DNA from: Phlebiopsis flavidoalba
Lineage: Eukaryota; Basidiomycota; Agaricomycetes; Polyporales; Phanerochaetaceae
Assembly: GCA_035772785.1 (NCBI GenBank)
Contig: JAOCPU010000016.1
Location: 1-64,000 of the forward strand
DNA length: 64,000 bases
Direction of reading: 5' to 3'
Part shown: in pieces, positions 11,309 to 23,447 of the stretch
Layout of the letters: each line of letters begins with the position of its first letter
Numbering within the stretch: position 1 is the stretch's first letter
Translations under genes and position numbers: made by a program
The notes under the pieces: generated by a model
Seen by the model: the letters and a program-made list of their open reading frames with translations, nothing else
What the model was told of the DNA's origin: nothing
Database searches by the model: none

Positions 11309-11605
11309 CTTTCAAAACAAAGCATAGCTTGTGTGAGCTAAAATAAAATAGTAATTTGAATTGTTTTTATATAGTAGTTTACATTATATACTAATATTTC
11401 TTTGCAAACATTGTTTATTGTTCAAAACTCTTCATTATAAAGAAAACTATGTAATTGCATTTTGTAATTACTACACTAAATTTAGATTGCATTTTAAACT
11501 ATTCACAAGATAGCAATTTCATAAATCAAAAATGATATAGTTTTTTTTCTGCCACCATTAATGTTTCAATACAGTTTAAAACAAATCAAATTTTGTTGTA
11601 ATATA

Positions 11606-12475
11606 CAATGACTGACAAAAATATGTCACACTTGGATATTGATCATCTAAAGAATATATTGTACAATATTCACATGAGCAACTACAGAAGGCAATTTTTT
11701 TTTGTCAAATACTATAATCATAAATATTATTTTCAAAATTTATATATATACCATATATAGCAACTGTGATGATATAATAAACAAATACATTAAAACTGCA
11801 CCAGTAGAAAGATTTCTTTATTATATAACCAAAAAAAGCATTCATTTTATGCGCTATTGATAAAATATCCTGATTCATGAGTAATTGTATAACAAGCATG
11901 AATAATATGTATTTGATGTCATTATTAAATAAACAGTAATTCTTTCTGTCACAGCTATATATATAATACTATTTAATTCATATTGACTGTATGGAATATG
12001 TGGTAACATTTGATTTTTGTCAGCTATGAAAAAAAGAACACTGAATGTGTGGAAAAAAAAAGGCAGATATATTGTTATAACATGTAACAAATAACATATA
12101 AAATCATATTTTCTATCTTGCTTTCTCTATGAAATTGTGGCCATAATAGGTAGCTAGCTATGATAACCTCTAATGCATTATATATTCAGTATAGGGATAG
12201 TATCAAGATATTTTTTCAATATGAATCTTCAAATGCAAAATATTTTTATTCCTGTATAATAAAAGAATCTCTGATAAGAGCAAATTTAGTATATTTGCTC
12301 ATTATCCAGTATCTATTACTACTTATAGTATATGTGTATATATCAAAAAAAGCTCTTTATGCTATTCTATACAATTCTCACTATAGTTTTGCAATAGCTC
12401 TCTTTATGGATATCTTATTCAAAAATTTTTGAGTGCTCAATATCTAAGTATGACACACTTTTTTGTCAGTCACTG
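11606..12475 (+). mobile_element. Family A TIR element, copy 3
   Basis: An 870-bp copy with flanking TA (11604-11605 and 12476-12477). The left end reads CAATGACTGACAAAAATATG, with one G-to-A change in the terminal repeat. The right end is TTTTTTGTCAGTCACTG. The interior matches copy 1 closely. The open frame at 12160-12432 has counterparts in the other copies only because the DNA is repeated. Confidence 0.9.
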
Positions 12476-12619
12476 TATAACAATCTTGTTTTCAGTTTTA
12501 TGCAGAGAGATTGCAAAGTATAATTCTGTAATCTCTTCATTATAAACAGTCTTTATTAGTAAAGAATATTTGTGAAGTGATAGCAGTAAATAATGTAAAT
12601 TTGCTATACATTTACAATT

Positions 12620-13487
12620 TGAGCTACCTTATTTACTGTGGCCATATTAGTTCTGCTGTAATATAAATTTAATGTACAATCTTGGTTTTCAACAAATAGA
12701 CAGCATGTTGTTGCTGCTCATATTATGCTGCAGCACTCTAGTTTTGCTATACCATAAATATAATGGACAATATAAACAACAACAAATAGTTGTCAGAGAT
12801 ATGACATAGCCGATCTTTGGAGGCTTTGTTTTACAACTGCTCTATTTCTTTACTATTTCTCTATTCACAACGTCTAATATTAAGGTTTAGTTATTGGAGC
12901 ATAAGCTTATTCTTTAAGGAATTCAGATATGCAACCTAAATTATATGAAAATTGTCTACAATGATGTGCTCTTCGAGAAGGCATTGATAAAATATTGAGT
13001 TAGTTAGAATTGCATTGACAAAATTGATATTTCTATATACATTGTCACTGTTCTTGAAAATCAGTTAGAACTCAAGACTAATAGTTGAAGAAGCTATGTA
13101 AGGCAGTATTTATTGGCTGTATTGCATTGAATATATTTATGTAGCTATTTTTAGCATAAACACATCCATTATTGGTTTAATAAATGTATATCATATAAAC
13201 TGCCAAGTCAAAGCTATGCTCTTCAAGTTGTATCTATCTTGTGTATAGGTTTTCTAGGCATTCTCTTTAGCGCAACTGGAGAAGAAAAGAAGGAGGCAGG
13301 GAAAAGAACTTTGTTACTCTCACAAAATGTAGTAACACAGATGATAAATGCTTCTGCTTTCCCCTCAAAAATCAGCTAATTGGCTGCTAGCCCTGAGGAT
13401 AAAGAATTGGGTGAGAAAGATGTAGTTATCTCTCAAGGGACTCTAGACCTTTTAGCGTATAAGTTTTTTTTCCAAATAAAATGTGTA
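12620..13487. other. AT-rich spacer with a weak internal duplication
   Basis: No gene is recognised. Two segments near 12650-12710 and 12740-12790 resemble each other: TAGTT(C/T)TGCT, then ATAAAT(T/A)TAATG, then a stretch ending in CAACAAATAG. This suggests a small imperfect tandem duplication of about 90 bases. Confidence 0.5.
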
Positions 13488-14377
13488 TAGTGAATGACAA
13501 AAGTGTGTCACAATTAGATTTTAAACACTTAAAGAATCTTGAATAAGATATCCACAAAGAAAGCTGTTGCATAATTACCATAAGGATTATATAGAATAGC
13601 ATAAAGAGCTATTTTTGATATATATACATCCATACCATAAGTGATAATAGCCATTGGATAATGAGCAAATGTATTAAATTTGCTCTTATTAGAGATTATT
13701 TTATTGTACAGTAATAAAAATGTTTTGCATTTAAGAATCAATATTGAAAAATACCTTAATATCATCTCTATACTGTATATATGATACATTCAAGCTTATC
13801 ATAGCTAGCTACATATTATAGCCACAATCATTTAGAGCCAGCAAGGTCAAAATGAGATTTCATTTCTAATCTACCCACACTTTAACAATAGAATACCTGT
13901 CTTTTTTTCTCACACATTCTGTGTTTTTAATTTCTTTATAGCTGATAAAAATCAGATGTTAACAACATACCCTATTACAGCCATTATAAATTTAATGGTA
14001 TTTTACATATAGCTGGTGACAGAAAGAATCAATATTCATTCAATAATGATATCAAATACATACTAATACATGCTTTTTATACAATTACTCATGGATTAAG
14101 ATATTTTAATCAATAGTACGTATAATGCCATATCTTTTCCTTTGGTGGTGTAAAATAAAGGAATCTTTCATCAGTACGTTTTTTTTTATATATTTGTTTA
14201 TTATGTCATTATAGCTGCCATATATGGCATATATGTAAATCTTGAAAATGATTTTTATCACTATAGTATTTTTTACAAAAAAGGGAATTGCCTTTCCGTA
14301 GTTGCTCATATGAATAATTTACAACCTATTCTTTAAATGCTGAATATCCAGATGTGACACATTTTTGTTAGTCACTG
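13488..14377 (-). mobile_element. Family A TIR element, copy 4 (reverse)
   Basis: An 890-bp copy, inverted relative to copies 1-3. The left end is TAGTGAATGACAAAAGTGTG (C-to-T at the first base) and the right end is TTTTTGTTAGTCACTG. TA flanks lie at 13486-13487 and 14378-14379. The interior is the reverse complement of the other copies. Confidence 0.88.
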
Positions 14378-14479
14378 TACATAGCCATAGGCACAAGAAC
14401 GTGGTGGACTATTTGAATAAGATCTTCTTGCTAGCTATGGAGAAAACTTGAGCTGCAACTGCATTCACAGTTAAAGAAG

Positions 14480-15195
14480 GAAACTGAGATACCTGTACCT
14501 AATTGGCGTGAACAAAGTCCACAATTGCAACAAGTGGTGCTGTGGGTATCATAATGAATCAATGTCCAGTACTCCACAATTGCCGAGAGTTAATCTGAAA
14601 GCATAAAAACAGCAATTCTGTAGCCTAACCTAAGGGCAAAGACATTACTCTCATAGTTGTAGACTTCATATTAGCTAATTATGGGTGACTATGTTTTTCT
14701 GACGGAAGTGAATCAACTTGGGTCATTTTCAAGGCAGAGGAGAACCAAGATGAATACTTTTACCAGCGAAGACATTATTGAGATGAAGGAAATTTTCCAT
14801 TTTTCTCTGCTGTTATCTATTTGATGAGAATATCCTTGTTTATGACAATGTTCCAAACTCATCTTAAGTGGGCTCCTGATGTGCTTTAGGCAAAACAGTC
14901 TATATCAATGGCACCAACATCCAAAGAAGAGAGTGCTTATTTTTTTGGCATTGAGCTCCTAGTGATGGATTCTAACACTAGAAAGCTGATCTATGGAATA
15001 AAAACTGATGGATTAAGGCTTCCTAAGAAGAAAATCTCCATGATAGGGGGGCAAATTTCACAGATTAAGCTCTCTAATAGTTTGCTTTTACTTTCCCTCG
15101 CTAAAATTTTATGGCATGAGCCTGGTGCATTCAAAGAGATGCATCAGATTTTTGATCGAAGAGCATTAGAATTCACACACATCACACCTCAAACC
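14480..15195 (+). pseudogene. DDE-type transposase remnant (Agaricomycete type)
   Basis: The plus strand holds pieces that fit, in order, a DDE transposase of a kind common in Agaricomycetes. They are YHNESM near 14547, GKDITLIVVDFILANYG near 14635-14685, SDGSESTWVIFKAEENQDEY near 14698-14760, and SEDIIEMKEI. Next comes ENILVYDN near 14830-14850, where the second catalytic Asp should lie, then FFGIELLVMDSNTRKLIYGI and GAFKEMHQIFDRRAL up to the LTR at 15196. Frames change several times and stops are present, so it is dead. The family assignment is from memory of the motif order and was not searched. Confidence 0.6.
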
Positions 15196-15980
15196 TGTTA
15201 CAGGATTTTGGCCATCTGTGAATTAGTCAAATTTCCGTTCGCTTCAATGTTTTTCGTCTATATTGGGGGGGGACCCATCCAAGTCTGTTCAAGCGCTCTC
15301 ACTTAAAAGGTCGCATTCCCCAGGCGCCACCAAAAAGCTCTGGCCCAAACACACAAACGTTTGGCATTTAAAACCAACAAGGGGTCTGGAGGGGGACTAA
15401 TGGGATAGCATGCAGCATGGTTTACTGGTAAGGTTCTAGGAATATGAGGACATAGATACGATGCGTCATAATGTAGACTGGGGAGGTAAAGTAGGTTGTT
15501 AATGATAATCATGGGGATCTGAGGTAGAGGAAGTGAACATGGGATCGATAGCCGGGGACCTGAGTTACGGAATTTCGTCTATACGTTAAACCGTCGGCAG
15601 AGAGTAGCCTTGTTTAGAAATTTAACGATCAAATTGTCGCTCAAGGAGGGTCACTCTGGTTTAAAGACTGTCGCATGGAAGAGCTGGCTGACACTTTTTC
15701 GAACAGATTGATAAATAACCTTAGCCACTGCCAGTGCTACCATCAGCATGGAGCGGGCAGAAATTGGCCGTTATCGTTAAGGGGGTAGACCTTGGGGACT
15801 CATCCAATTGGTACTTAATAAAAGAGGACGGTTGAGACCGGCCATATGGGTAGGCCCTTAAGCCCCCCCAAGTCTATAACCCAAAACAACTCTGTCATTA
15901 AGATTGCTTCTCTCTTTATAGTCACTCTTTTGCGTTTAACCGTCCACCCATGGACTACATAGTGACTAGCTGTTTTATCA
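15196..15980 (+). mobile_element. Solo LTR, family D, copy 4, inflated by scattered insertions
   Basis: The same landmarks occur in the same order as at 7292-7845: TGTTACAGGATTTTGGCC, then CAAGCGCTCTCACTT, GGTCACTCTGGTT, GAGCTGGCTGACAC, TTAAGCCCCCCCAAG and a tail GTTTTATCA. The copy is 785 bp instead of about 555 because extra bases are scattered through it, including long G and C runs. Its left end abuts the DDE transposase remnant. The flanks AAACC and ACCAC are not a clean duplication. The frame at 14908-15306 runs from the transposase remnant into this LTR. Confidence 0.7.
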
Positions 15981-18900
15981 ACCACTCTCCTGCTCCTTTT
16001 ATGTGTTTCCCTATAACTAGCCCAGTTTCCAAAAAGACGTTACTCTGGTCAAGTTTTCACATCGCACTGCTAAAGAAATACAGAGTTTATCTCATGTTGC
16101 TCTCCAAGTTCTATTGCATATGCTCACTCCATTGAACAATGCTGAGGACAAGCAAAGTGGAATTACCCGGATGTACCCAATGGTTGTCCATTGAAAGCAG
16201 ATCTGGAGTGTAACGTCAAAAGAGCATCGGTGTCTGTCAATGTTCAGGTCATTTGCTGCTATTGCACACACATACAACACTTTATGTGTAGTTATTGGCG
16301 CCGATCAACGAGCAAAGCAGCTGTATACACGGTCAAAAAATACCAAAAACACAGAATTACCAGAAGTCCTTTTCCTTGCCAAGGTAAGGAAAAAATTTGA
16401 CTAGCATGCAGATTATGTGCTCTGGTTATATCTCCAATTTTGCATAATATAAGAGACTGTCATTTACAGGATCATTGCAAAAGGGTATGGTAAAGCGCAC
16501 GGGCGGAGAGAAATGAGACTGGCCTGGCATTGCTTACTTCCTTTTACATTACTTCTAGAATAGCTATGCAGATGATAGCTGCACAGATGAGCAAAATGGA
16601 GATTCCAGATAGAGGAGAAGGAGCGAAATCATTCTCAGACAACAACATAATACAAGCAGCTATGAACTGCTCCATGGGCTCCTCTATAGCTTTCTTGATT
16701 TGTGTTGCATATTTCTCTGCATTTGTATCAACAATGACCAGTTATGTAACTCTTCCTCAAGTGGCTATATATGTATTGGTATAGGAATAGTCCTATGGCA
16801 CAAGATTTCTCCCTTTCTCATCCCACAACAGGTATCATCTCCACAGCTGGCAGTTTTTGGTGCTGGCAAATGACTTGTCCTGTCCAGCAGCCTCTTGCTG
16901 TGTGTCCATGTCAGAGGCAATTGTTTCCAGCATCTTTGTTCAGCTATCCATGGCAGTGCAACCGGTAAGAATGATGTTTTGGAGCTCACCATTTCTGATT
17001 CAAAGCTGCTAGCCTGAAAGACTATCCCAGGATAGCAAAATCTTTGATATATTGCAAGTGAGTTTGAGTACCTATATGAGGGTTGGTTACACACCTCACT
17101 ATGTAGAGTGATCTGCAGTGCTGCACTCATTTTACCTTCATAGTGATGCTCACTGATTCTTCTTCTATAGTAACATGTGCCAGCTACACATACCACATTG
17201 ACAAGGTGATAGTTGGAAGACTGTTGTGGATTAGAGAAGACTCACATTTGTGAATAACGGAGGTGGATTAACAAGATGAGCACCTGTTCGTTGTCGCCGA
17301 TGATATCTTAGTGCAGGATAAGCTGTTTGCCAGGCATAGGGCCAATGGAGAGGTGAGTTGAGTGCACTTATTTTGCACCTTTGCATTACTGAGCACTCAT
17401 TAGTCTCACATTGTCAACAGCTATCATGCGTCTCATGCTACATCCCCTCTTAAGCCACGCTTGGCATAGTTTGTGGCAAAAGTTGAGTTGATGCCAACGT
17501 TGAATAGAGAAGGGCAGTGTTGAGCGCAAGCTGACCAAAGCAGGCCAAGGAAGTGAATGTGACCAAGCAGTAGGCACTCAATTGATTGGGCCTCCTTGGG
17601 AGGTCAATTGGGAGTGTCATCACTGAATGCGCAAATAGATCTTCATACACAATCCACAGGGTCACTTGAGCACTTGCCAGAAAACCCTGCCTGCTGACAA
17701 CAAGCATGCATCAATTGGGGAGTTCTTTTTTTCACAAGCCCAATTCCAGCCATTCTGCTTGAGCCTACGAAGGCACAAATATGTCTTCGCAGGACAAACT
17801 ATGCACAGACTGATACATATTGGTGTGTAAAACATTCAATGTGCGCACATTCAAAACCATGTGTCCCACCGTTCAAACATGTGTATGTCGCAGGTGCATA
17901 TCTGGAGAATCGTTTCGAAGTTCCAAAGTGTGTTCTCTGCACACAACTTGATACTTAAGTGATAGGGTCACAAGTGATCTATGAGCTCATTGGGCTTCCG
18001 GTGCAATGAATTGTGTAAGGTGGTTCAGGTCTGCAAACATGTTCGAGGCGGCCAATGCCAGAATTGCATGTACATGCCCACACATTTGTATATGTCGTTG
18101 ACAGCATGCAAGTACTAACAAAAAAGACACAGAGTTAGCTATCTAGTTCAATCTTACGGTTTCAGTAAACTCAGTTGCGCTTTGAACATATTGAAGACTG
18201 TTATCACAGGGGTTCCAACTCTGCTGGATGAACAAAATAGGATTCTTCTCACGGATTTCGGTACTTCCGTCAAACACGACAATCTTTGTTACGAACCCAC
18301 CACTCATGTTCTGATCAACACATATATTGTCTTATTGGGATAGCAGTCGCTCAAAAGAGGTCTACTGGGCATCCCCGGTTTCACCTCACCGACATATTCG
18401 TGCACCTGCTGCATTGATATGGGATGTAAGCTTCAAAGCTGTATTTACACCAGAGTCAACTCTGGATGCATCCCTCAGCGACTTGTTTGCTTTGTCAATA
18501 CAACAACATGCTGCAAATTTCTGCAAACTATGTGTCTCTGTAACACCATAACCATTTTTGATCTTCCTCTTGAATGCTTTGACATGCCATAGCAAAAGCT
18601 TGCCAGATGTGTAAAGTGCAGGCGAATCAAGACATTGGCACAATCGAGTGTGTGAAACAAAAAGACTACTAGTTCACGAAGGCATTGCACTATCGTGCGG
18701 GGGGTGAGGGGGATAGAACAGTCATCTTCTCTCTTGCAATCAATTACATCATGCTTCACGTTCCTTGATGATGACCACACTGATATTCAGTGGGCAGTCA
18801 TCAACGTTCCACAAAATTCTGGCGGAAAATCTAATGTGGCACACCATAAGAGAATAACCTTGGTTCTATCACTGCTATGGCGTTTTGAAGTTTACTATAG

Positions 18901-19055
18901 CCTGCACAGCAGTGCTGCATAGTCCAGCTGTAATAACCGCTGATGTGTTTTGCGTCTGCGCTTTTTCATGCTATTGTTGTCCAATTACCTGTAGTTCAGC
19001 AAAAGACACGCTTAATTAATTACAATTTTCATTTACTCTCGCCGGGTTTGACCAG
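15981..19055. other. Decayed sequence with gene-like fragments, no identifiable gene
   Basis: Several fragments look like remnants of spliced genes but are not recognised. Near 17255-17355 the plus strand reads DEHLFVVADDILVQDKLFAR followed directly by GTGAGT. Near 18150-18310 the minus strand reads FVTKIVVFDGSTEIREKNPI and FIQQSWNPCDNSLQYVQS. Other open frames (16765-17196 and 17450-17707 minus) lack protein-like composition. This may be a gene graveyard of the same kind as 26.9-38.9 kb. Confidence 0.45.
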
Positions 19056-19338
19056 AAACCGAATGTACTTACAGCGAAGATACAGCATACGACCTGAAGG
19101 CTGTTGAAGTGGCAACTGAAAGAGAAGCCCAAGCCAACCCTCAGGCATAAGACGCACCCAGGCGCTTTAATCGCCCTAGCTGACTCGAACATTACACAAC
19201 GGTTCTACAACTAGAGCTAGGAATGATGGAGGGAAATCCAGAGAAATCGAGAATAACATAATGGAGGTTATCAAAGGCATGGGAAGCTATATAGGAGCAG
19301 GGAAGGGCATGGCATCACATACAATAGAGAAACGAACA
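19056..19338 (-). mobile_element. Truncated 3' LTR (family E) of the Copia element
   Basis: Read on the minus strand, the LTR starts TGTTCGTTTCTCTATTGTAT at 19338, immediately after a polypurine tract (AGGGGGAG at 19339-19346). It matches the family E LTRs at 23448-24139. Its far end is lost: the match stops near 19056, about 60 bases short of a full 343-bp LTR. It is therefore the 3' LTR of the element lying at 19339-22230. Confidence 0.8.
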
Positions 19339-22230
19339 CTCCCCCTGATAATGCAGCACATCTCTGCAGCATCTCCCCCCAAATCCAAGGCATCACTCCA
19401 AGCCCATAAGAGCTCGAAGTTCAGCCACCTTCGACACAGGCAAAGCCTTAGTCAAAAGATCTGCCACCATAGCCTCAGTGGGGAACGTATTCAGGAGCAA
19501 TCTCTCTCTCTTCACACAACATCACGCAGCCAGTAAAAAAGGTGCAGTTGAATGTGTTTCAAGCATCCATGATGCTCAGGATTTTTCGCTACTGCAATAG
19601 CAGAGTTATTATCCATATAGAGCTTCGATGGTGCTTCAGAGAGATCGTAACCAAGCTCAGTGAGCAGATTACGCATCCAGGCAATGTCTCTGCCAGCTCC
19701 CACAGCAGCAAGATATATTCCGCTTCAGTAGTTGACTGAGCAACTACTGTCTGCAATTTGGAGCTCCAGTCCACAGCTCCAGTCCCAAACTTGAGCACAT
19801 ATGCGCCAGTAGAACGCAAAGTGTCTGCGCCAGCATAGTCAGCATCAGAGTATGTCACAAAGAGCTCATCTTCCTTTGAAGGACCATAAGTAAATCGCAG
19901 GTCGAGTGTGCCCTTGAGATACCGGAACAGATGCTTGACTGCTTGCCAGTGCGCTTTACCAGGGTTCGCATCGAAGCGAGCCAGCAAAGTTACAGCATAA
20001 GCGATGTCAGGCCGGGTACATGTAGTTAGGTATATGACAGAACCAACCGCACTAAGGTATGGAACCTTTGCCATGAATGCCTTATCCTCATCAGTGGAGG
20101 GGCTATCAGAGGACAAAAGGCGGACCTTAGGCACCATAGGCGTCTTTACAGGTGGGCGATCAGAGAAGCCATAACGCTCAAGCATATCAGTGATATACTG
20201 ACGCTGATGTGACAGCGAAATGCGGCGGTTGGGGACGATCCCTAGCAATCTCTATGCCCAATAGAAACGAGGTGGGATCAAGGTCGCGCAGTTTTTGAAA
20301 GCTGTAGAAAGCTCCTGCACTATCCGTCAGACTCTGCAGCACTGTTGGAGGCAATTGTGATGTCATCAATGAAGACTGGCACCATCAGATGCACAGAGTC
20401 TCGACGATAAACGGATAGAGACGCATCTGAATGCAACCGACTAGAGGCAAGCTTCAACAGTGTAGCATGCAGAGTCTTGTTCCACACTCGCCCTGCCTGC
20501 TTAAGCCCATACAATGACTTCACTAGCTTCAGAACGTCGCCAGGATTGCCAAAGTGGAAGCCATCTGGCTGCTGCATGTAGATCTCTTCCTCAAGTTCAC
20601 CATTGATGAAGGCATGAGGAAATGTCCAATGAGCGCAGATCAAGGTCTTCCAGGGCAGAGATAGCAAGCACTGTATGGAGCGTTGCCATGCGCACTGTTT
20701 GGAGCAAAGGTTTCCACAACGTCATAACCAGGGCGCTGTGAATAGCCTTTGGCGACCAGTCTAGCCTTATAACGCTCCAGCTCCCCATCAGAGAGGAACT
20801 TCTGGCTAAAGACCCCATCTACAACCAATGGCCTTTTTACCAGGTAGTAGAGGGCATGGAACCCAAGTCCCATTCGCAATATGTGCTTCAATCTCGACCT
20901 GACTTGCAGCTCTCCACTGATCTGCGTCTGAACGCTTCATAGCCTCATACCAATTGGTAGGCCAAGCGCCATGTGCAGAGTTTGCCTTCAACAGGAGCTC
21001 ATCATCGCTCTCATCATGGAACTCATCAAGGACCTCATCCTCCGAAGGAGGGTGATGCACAGACTCTGGCAGAGGTGGTGGAGCAATGCTGAATTTTTCA
21101 ACCACTCATCTCACCAGGAGGTCTTCGCTCTCATGCTGAGAGCGACGCTCCGCAACGGGAGGGCTCTGACGAGCCAGCTGACTGTGAGGTTGATGACCCA
21201 AGGTGCAACTCAGAATGAGCTGCAGGCCTGGAACGAGACTGTGATGGTGCAGTGAAGGGGCCTCGAATGCCGCTCAGAACGAGCTTGAGAGCGAGGGGCA
21301 GAGTCAGGTGCAGGGATGTCTGGCTCATTCGCTGCGGGAGCGCAGGAGCAAGCATAGGACCAGGGGGGCGCAATAGGCGGTGGAGAAGGAGTGCGAGGCT
21401 CAGGAGGAGAAGGATCAGCAGGCACAGGGTGCGCTGCGGGCAGACTCTCCCCCCCAACACGAGGCTGCTGAGTAGATGATCTGCAGGAGACTGAGGTGAG
21501 TAAGACTCAAGCCAGGAGGAGACGGGTTCAGGAACAGGTTCCAGAGCCACAGGATGGATGGAAGTGGAAAGAAGGATGAATGAAAAGGCCCAGTCCTTGT
21601 TCCCAGGGAAGTAACGGGATAAAACGCTCCGTCGAAAATAGCGTGTTTGGCAATAGTGACCATCGTTGCATCTGGATTGTAGAACTTCGAACTCTTGTAG
21701 CCAGGTGGATAGCCAATGGAGATTTCAAAGGGCGCTAACCCCAGGGTGTGCAGAGGCAGGACAGCAGTTAAGGACCTGTACTAGCAAAGACAAGGCCTCC
21801 CCCCCGAGCGAAGGTGGTAAACGAGCTTCAGAGAGCATAGGAGTACTGCCCTCAAGCCAGAGTGCGGTTGAAACGCCCAGAAACACCATTCTGCTGAGGT
21901 TGATTGCGCACAGTGCGTTGCCTCTCGATACCGTGCTCAATGCAGAAAGTATCGAACTCCTTGCTGATGTACTCGCCACCCTTGTTGTCGCGCAGAGCAA
22001 AGAGCTTCTGCCCAGTCAGAGCTTCAGCATGCGCTTTGAACTGCTGGAAACGCGGCAAAGGCCTCCTTTTCCTTGGTCTTCATGAGCAAAACCGCTTTCA
22101 AACGCGAGGAGTCAATGGACAGAGTGTGTGCAGACAGGAAGAGGGGCCATGGACATCAGAGTGGACGCGAGTTGGAGCGGTTTATTGCGACGATTAAGCG
22201 AGATGAAACAAACAGCCACACATTCCAATT
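19339..22230 (-). pseudogene. Ty1/Copia retrotransposon internal region, 5'-truncated
   Basis: The minus strand encodes, from right to left, the integrase core, reverse transcriptase and RNase H of a Copia polyprotein. Integrase: VHSDVHGP near 22180, ALRDNKGGEYISKEFDTFC near 22000 and QQNGVSGRFNRT near 21870. A Ser/Pro-rich linker covers about 21130-21550. RT: WYEAMKRSDADQW near 20955, ERYKARLVAKGYSQRPGYD near 20750, FINGELEEEIYMQQPDGF near 20600, SLYGLKQAGRVWNKTL near 20500 and the catalytic-box variant VFIDDITIASN near 20360. The longest intact frame (19589-20248) covers the RT tail and RNase H (TPMVPKVRL, YSDADYAGAD, ADTLRSTGAY, STTEAEY). Gag, protease and the 5' LTR are missing, and several frame breaks show that it is inactive. 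Confidence 0.9.
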
Positions 22231-23447
22231 GTAGATGGTGACTATATAATGTCATGCAGGTGCTCACATTGTTGTATCCAAGTACAGATGTAGATGCCAT
22301 AGGTCTCATTCTCAATGTTGCGCTGTAAATTAGGTCACTATTGAGTCGGCAGTTGCCTCCCAATACTGTGATCGTTGTGTAGACTATTATATGACATTCA
22401 TAACACTGCCCAAACAGTTGCCCTCACTGCACATGTCCACTATATTTACTGTGATTGCCACATCTACTGTGTCCCATCAATTCACTGTTTACTATATCCA
22501 ATAAGCCCGATATGCTTACTACGCCTTCTCACTCAAGCTGTCCACAGAGCTGAAGTAGTCTCCCTAGGCAGACCTGATAGCACCGATGATAGTCAATCGT
22601 CTTTTAATATCAGGTCTGCTCCAAAATCTCCGCACCTTGTGAGGAGCCCACCAATAGCCTTTTATGGAAACTGGGCTCGCATCTCTTCATTTCACCTGGC
22701 CTTCACAGTCAAAACGCATGCAAAGTGGTGTTTTTGCGTCGCAGAAGCATATATAACACAAAAATTGAGTCTGAGATTGTATGGAAATACTGGTAGAAGT
22801 GTTCTCATGCGCAACACGGTTGGTAAATGTATAACTGCAGCTGCCTCAATGTTTGTCGTCTGGGGCTGCAATGAGCATTGTACATGGGCTAAGAGCAAAA
22901 TGCGAGGGCACTGCAAGTGTTTCATGCCTTCCAGAACCTGGAACGACAGGTTTCCAAGCTAATACTGAGGACGATTCACCTTGCAAACTGACCTCAAGCG
23001 GAATGGCATAAGACGGAGAGCCGGTCGGAGATTGTACTTGTGCCCGGACATTTGAAGCTGCGCTCAAAGGAAAGCCGGTCCGAGCCGTAGCCGGTCCTTC
23101 CAAAAAAGGCTATTGGGGGACCTCCTGCCAAACGCCCGAGATTTCGAACAGACTAGAGCTGAAGTGCTTTGTGTGTTGCTTCGCAGTCTCCGATTTCTTT
23201 GGACTCTGCCACTACTTATACTTTGGCACTGATCCATGTTTAGTAGATGTTGTTGGAAGCAGGACTCCAGTGCTATTCTAAGTTGTTCGCCTGGACCTGG
23301 TAACAGGTTCTTCAGGTTCTGAGCTATCTCTTGATGAAGAGGTGGAACCAGTGAGAGTGCTGGCACCTGTTACGGCAGTGCTGGCCACGCTTTGAGTGGA
23401 AGCAAGCATTACACTGTCAGAAATTCCATGATCACAGGTAGATTTTC
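22231..23447. other. Unassigned sequence between Copia remnant and solo LTR
   Basis: The longest frame (22375-22962, plus) is Cys/His-rich and shows no domain. Minus-strand frames at 22846-23103 and 23064-23514 are Ser/Thr-rich (STAVTGASTLTGSTSSSRDS) and could be a decayed protein start, possibly mobile-element derived. A perfect 12-bp inverted repeat lies at 22568-22619. Confidence 0.4.

Larger units (their letters stand above)
9325..12620 (+). mobile_element. Family B TIR element carrying three later insertions
   Basis: Family B sequence appears in pieces: about 9325-9365 (AAAAATAATGCAATTGGGCT), 10649-10821 (CTTACAACTTGTAAAACTT then GCATATGTAGTATTTTATCA), 11309-11605 (ATGTAATTGCATTTTGTAAT) and 12478 to about 12620 (TTTATTAGTAAAGAATATTT). 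The same order occurs in the fuller copy at 39476-41294. The gaps are filled by a family C LTR with a family A element inside it, a second family C LTR in reverse orientation, and another family A element. The 3' end is not located precisely. Confidence 0.7.

Noticed and set aside
12160..12432. ORFs repeated in several family A copies as a conserved small protein
   Set aside because: They recur because the DNA is repeated; start codons and stops differ between copies and there is no domain or codon-level constraint.
16765..17196. 143-codon minus-strand ORF
   Set aside because: Composition is not protein-like, intron-like plus-strand signals cross it and no family is recognised.
22375..22962. 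195-codon plus-strand ORF
   Set aside because: Cys/His/Tyr-rich, no domain, contains the inverted repeat at 22568-22619, and no neighbouring exon or splice support.
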